NCBI GenBank assembly: GCA_900757205.1
Contig: CAAENA010000076.1
Span: 1-16,454 of the forward strand
Direction: 5' to 3'
Length of the DNA stretch: 16,454 nt
DNA from: an uncultured Collinsella sp.
GTDB taxonomy: Bacteria > Actinomycetota > Coriobacteriia > Coriobacteriales > Coriobacteriaceae
Shown here one piece after another: positions 14,371 to 16,454 of this stretch. The position numbers were made by a program, and so were the translations under genes. The notes beneath the pieces are model-generated. The model saw only the letters and a program-made list of their open reading frames with translations. It was not told the origin of the DNA and did no database searches. Position 1 is the stretch's first letter, and each line of letters begins with the position of its first letter.

Positions 14371-14400
14371 ATTGTAGGGAAATCAATGTTCAAATGTCAA
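14371..14400 (-). promoter_or_regulatory. Promoter of the rpmH-rnpA-yidD-yidC-jag cluster
   Basis: On the minus strand TTGACA (14400-14395, perfect -35) and TACAAT (14376-14371, 5 of 6 in -10) are separated by 18 bp. This is the best sigma-70-type promoter in the window and gives a leader of about 65 nt. Confidence 0.85.
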
Positions 14401-14643
14401 GAAATCAAAGGTAAAAGGTTGCGCAGTTCACACGGTTCCCCCATAAGCCGAGCTCGATTTAGCGGTGCATGGCAACTTTTCACGATATTTCATTGAGTTT
14501 TCAACAGGTCATGTTGGCAATGTTGAGAACTTTTCGTCCGTTTTCCAAAGTTTTCAACAGGTTTTGAAAAGTTGTCGAAAGATGAGAAACATTGCACGGT
14601 GAGCTACTATTTGTCCGAAACCTTTTGAAAGATTGCGAGCGGC
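14401..14643. other. Candidate replication origin (oriC) with TTTTCAACA repeats
   Basis: This non-coding, AT-rich gap lies between divergent rpmH and the ATPase-dnaA genes. GTTTTCAACAGGT occurs twice in the same orientation (14497-14509 and 14550-14562), TTCTCAACA once in reverse (14521-14529), and TTTTCCAAA at 14541-14549. TTTTCAACA differs from the DnaA box TTATCCACA at 2 positions. Position, direction switch and repeats support an origin; the motifs are not canonical DnaA boxes, so they might serve another binder. No strong plus-strand promoter was found. Confidence 0.6.
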
Positions 14644-15996
14644 ATGTCTGACGACTTTTACACCATGGTCGATTCCGGAGACCCGGCACCCGACAACGAG
14701 CACATCACCGGCGTGCGCGAAGAGCGTAAGGAAGGCGAGCAGACGACCACGCAGGCGCCAAAAGCCATGTACGCCGCGCGCATCGCCGTCTATGACGACA
14801 TGCTGTCGACACCGCGCGTGATCGTCATTGATCCGCAAGATGTCCGCACGTATTTGGAAGAGACGACCAACACCGTCTACCAGTGCATGAAAGAACAAGG
14901 TGGCCATATCTCGCTCATGGTCATCCGCGAGATTGTCGAAAACTTTATCCACGCGCACTTTGCCGAGCCCATCATCTCGATTCTGGACGGCGGAGACACC
15001 ATCCGCTTTGCTGATCAAGGACCCGGCATCGACGACAAGGAGCGCGCTTTCGACTTTGGCGTTACCAGCGCAAACAGCAAGATGAAGCGCTATATCCGTG
15101 GAACCGGAGCAGGGTTTCCCATGGTGCAGGAGTATTTGGAAAACGCCGGCGGGGCCGTATCCATCGAGGACAACATGGGCAACGGCACCGTGGTTACGGT
15201 AAGCCTGAACCCTAAACGCGTGCAGGAAATCGAACGCGCCGGCGGACGCGGCGCTGCCGTGCGGCCCGAGACGGAGCAGCCCACATATCCCCTGCCGGGA
15301 GCTTTTGCGCAGCAGCCCATGGCAACGCAGCAGATGCAGCCCCCCGTGGGACAGATGCAGCAGCCCGGAATGCTTCCTGTACAAGAGCCCCAGGCGGCAT
15401 CGATGTCGATGCCGCCAAACGTGCCAGAGGCCATGCCGCTGGCGGATCAGGATGCAGCAGCAATGCAGCAGGCGACGGGGGCACCGGGCGGCCAGCAAAT
15501 GGGCTATCAGCCGTACCAGCAGGGATATCCATATCAGCAGATGCCGCCACTGGGGTATGGCCAGCAGTTCCCGCAGCAGTACCAGCAGGGATATCAGCAG
15601 CCGTACCAGCAGATGCCGCAGCAGCAGTACAACCCCTGGGCCCAGCAGATGCCTCCGCAGCCTTACCAACAGTGGCCTCAAAGTTTTCAACAGCAAATGC
15701 CGCCGATGCAGAGTTCTCAACAATCAGCAGCTCAAATGATGTATCCTAATGCAGCAAATCAGTATGCGCAGCCACAACCGGACGTGTTCGTAAGCGATCG
15801 CGGCAACGCCGCGCTGGGCTATCTGGCGCAAAATCAAGCGTGCGGTGCAACCGATCTGGCGAGGGCGTTTGGAAACTCGGCCCCCACTTGGTCACGCACG
15901 CTCAATGACTTGGCGCAGGCCGGCTTGGTCATCAAGCATGGCCAGAAATACCATCTGACCGAACTCGGCGCCGCTCGCGTGCGAGCTCAGAGCTAA
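14644..15996 (+). CDS. GHKL-type ATPase with Pro/Gln-rich linker and C-terminal winged helix, upstream of dnaA
   Basis: The 450-residue protein has no gene name that I recognise. Residues about 75-190 form a GHKL/HATPase fold: N box REIVENFIHAHF (E96, N100), G1 DQGPGI (124-129), G2 RGTGAGFPMV (152-161). No phospho-acceptor His box or transmembrane segment precedes it, so it looks more like an anti-sigma-type or stand-alone ATPase than a sensor kinase. Residues about 205-380 are Pro/Gln/Met/Tyr-rich low complexity (for example YQQGYQQPYQQMPQQQY). Residues about 385-446 form a winged helix (ALGYLAQNQACGATDLARAF, then NDLAQAGLVIKHGQKYHLTELG). ATG 14644 has only a weak ribosome site (GCGAGCGGC). 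The stop is 15 bp before dnaA, so it is probably co-transcribed with it. A DNA-binding ATPase acting at the origin is an inference. Confidence 0.8.
   Translation: MSDDFYTMVDSGDPAPDNEHITGVREERKEGEQTTTQAPKAMYAARIAVYDDMLSTPRVIVIDPQDVRTYLEETTNTVYQCMKEQGGHISLMVIREIVENFIHAHFAEPIISILDGGDTIRFADQGPGIDDKERAFDFGVTSANSKMKRYIRGTGAGFPMVQEYLENAGGAVSIEDNMGNGTVVTVSLNPKRVQEIERAGGRGAAVRPETEQPTYPLPGAFAQQPMATQQMQPPVGQMQQPGMLPVQEPQAASMSMPPNVPEAMPLADQDAAAMQQATGAPGGQQMGYQPYQQGYPYQQMPPLGYGQQFPQQYQQGYQQPYQQMPQQQYNPWAQQMPPQPYQQWPQSFQQQMPPMQSSQQSAAQMMYPNAANQYAQPQPDVFVSDRGNAALGYLAQNQACGATDLARAFGNSAPTWSRTLNDLAQAGLVIKHGQKYHLTELGAARVRAQS
15514..15595 (+). repeat. Short direct repeats in the Pro/Gln linker
   Basis: TACCAGCAGGGATATC occurs at 15514-15529 and 15580-15595, and CCGTACCAGCAG at 15511-15522 and 15601-15612. 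They encode YQQGY and PYQQ units, as expected from slippage-prone low-complexity coding DNA. Confidence 0.7.
15684..15722 (+). promoter_or_regulatory. TTTTCAACA / TTCTCAACA motifs inside the ATPase gene
   Basis: TTTTCAACA (15684-15692) and TTCTCAACA (15714-15722) repeat the motif of the 14.5-kb gap, in the same orientation and 30 bp apart. They sit in a local AT-richer patch (about 15676-15770) of the otherwise GC-rich linker. They could form a second part of the origin or a DnaA-regulated site before dnaA. Coding of Phe-Gln-Gln and Ser-Gln-Gln could also explain them. Confidence 0.4.
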
Positions 15997-16011
15997 AGAA
16001 CGGGAGAGACA

Positions 16012-16454
16012 GTGGACGAGGAAGCAAGCATCATCCTGGGGGATGCCATCGCCTTTTGCCAGCGCGACGGCCAAGATGCACGCCTCATCAACATGCTGGG
16101 GCAATCGCGCGCCATAAGCCTGACCGAAGATACACTCACGATCGAGGCCCCCTCGCGCTTTGCCATCGCGCAGCTCAAAAAGCATCAGCCGACTATTGAG
16201 GCCTATCTGGAAGAAATCGCCTTTGCGCCGATTGCGCTCGACATCGTGGCACCGCAAGGCGCCGCGACGGAATCCGCTGCCGCGACGGCGCCCGGCGCTG
16301 CTCCCGCTGCTTCCCCGGCGGCGCCGGCCTCCGCAGGCGACGTGCCGACAATCGGGCACCAGCACAGCGATGTTTCCCGTGAAACCATGGCACCGTTGCC
16401 GACCGCGGCGGCGACGTCAACGAACGCACCCGTCACGCACATGCCCATCGCTCA
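16012..16454 (+). CDS. dnaA: Chromosomal replication initiator DnaA, N-terminal part (truncated by window end)
   Basis: The frame opens at GTG 16012, with GGGAGAG at 16002-16008 upstream, and is uninterrupted to the right edge (147 codons). Residues 1-85 match DnaA domain I: a helical start, then DTLTIEAPSRFAIAQLKKHQPTIEAYLEE, the typical L-x-I-x-x-P-S-x-F-x-x-x-x-L-x-x-x-Y/H block followed by a strand. From about residue 86 an Ala/Pro/Thr-rich linker corresponds to variable domain II. The AAA+ and DNA-binding domains lie beyond the window, so identity rests on domain I and on position 15 bp after the ATPase gene next to the rpmH cluster. A parS-like palindrome falls in the linker, where it encodes DVSRET. 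Confidence 0.88.
   Translation, partial: MDEEASIILGDAIAFCQRDGQDARLINMLGQSRAISLTEDTLTIEAPSRFAIAQLKKHQPTIEAYLEEIAFAPIALDIVAPQGAATESAAATAPGAAPAASPAAPASAGDVPTIGHQHSDVSRETMAPLPTAAATSTNAPVTHMPIA
16371..16386. promoter_or_regulatory. Degenerate parS-like site inside dnaA
   Basis: TGTTTCCCGTGAAACC matches parS at 14 of 16 positions (changes at 7 and 16). It encodes VSRET in the DnaA linker, a known protein signature of parS sites embedded in genes. It is probably a functional or decaying ParB site about 5 kb from the main cluster. Confidence 0.65.

Noticed and set aside
14945..14953. TTATCCACG, a one-mismatch canonical DnaA box
   Set aside because: It lies within the N-box codons (Phe-Ile-His-Ala) of the ATPase domain, is single, and is adequately explained by coding constraint. 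It should still be included in any DnaA binding test.
15500..15660. Possible tandem repeat array or CRISPR-like structure
   Set aside because: The repeats are in-frame CAG/CCG-type codons for Gln, Pro and Tyr with irregular spacing; there are no unique equal-length spacers.
14554..15723. A 389-codon minus-strand frame opposite the ATPase gene
   Set aside because: It is His/Leu/Arg-rich low complexity mirroring the Gln/Pro codons, while the plus strand carries clear ATP-binding boxes and a winged helix.
1..16454. tRNA, rRNA, RNase P RNA or other structural RNA genes
   Set aside because: I saw no tRNA-like cloverleaf or conserved rRNA segments; gaps are too short and are filled by the elements listed. 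A covariance-model scan would be decisive.

Overview
The window carries a chromosomal replication-origin neighbourhood from a high-GC bacterium. Origin-proximal gene order, the ParB/parS system, the tandem WYL regulators and a GHKL-ATPase gene directly in front of dnaA suggest an actinobacterium of class Coriobacteriia, in the range of Collinsella or Olsenella. That placement rests on remembered family and gene-order patterns; no search was run. Nothing in the window looks like a prophage, insertion sequence or CRISPR array.

Layout from left to right. (1) 1-1948, minus strand: a partial, membrane-anchored M28-type peptidase-like protein with a very long acidic insertion. (2) 2147-4073, plus strand: two overlapping WYL-domain transcription regulators, whose last stop codon interlocks tail-to-tail with (3) 4070-7923, minus strand: ddl (D-Ala-D-Ala ligase) followed by an overlapping DinG-like exonuclease-helicase. 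(4) 8009-9061, plus strand: rlmN, closed by a strong terminator that follows a degenerate parS-like palindrome. (5) 9260-12074, minus strand: rsmG, parA, parB and a small YtxH-like membrane protein gene. This AT-richer block is bounded by terminators at both ends and has three perfect parS sites at an exact 39-bp spacing between rsmG and parA. (6) 12170-14298, minus strand: the classical rpmH-rnpA-yidD-yidC-jag cluster, read from a good promoter at 14371-14400. (7) 14299-14643: non-coding, AT-rich, with repeated TTTTCAACA elements, the best oriC candidate. (8) 14644-16454, plus strand: a 450-residue GHKL ATPase with a Pro/Gln-rich linker and C-terminal winged helix, then the 5' part of dnaA.

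The genes combine initiation (dnaA, oriC), origin segregation (parA, parB, parS), ribosome and RNA maturation (rpmH, rnpA, rsmG, rlmN), membrane protein insertion (yidC, yidD, jag), cell-wall precursor synthesis (ddl) and probably DNA repair (dinG-like gene with WYL regulators). The switch from minus-strand to plus-strand transcription at about 14.3-14.6 kb matches bidirectional replication from that gap. The least explained element is the ATPase-PQ-winged-helix protein between the origin and dnaA. It is accompanied by origin-like TTTTCAACA motifs both upstream of it and inside its linker.
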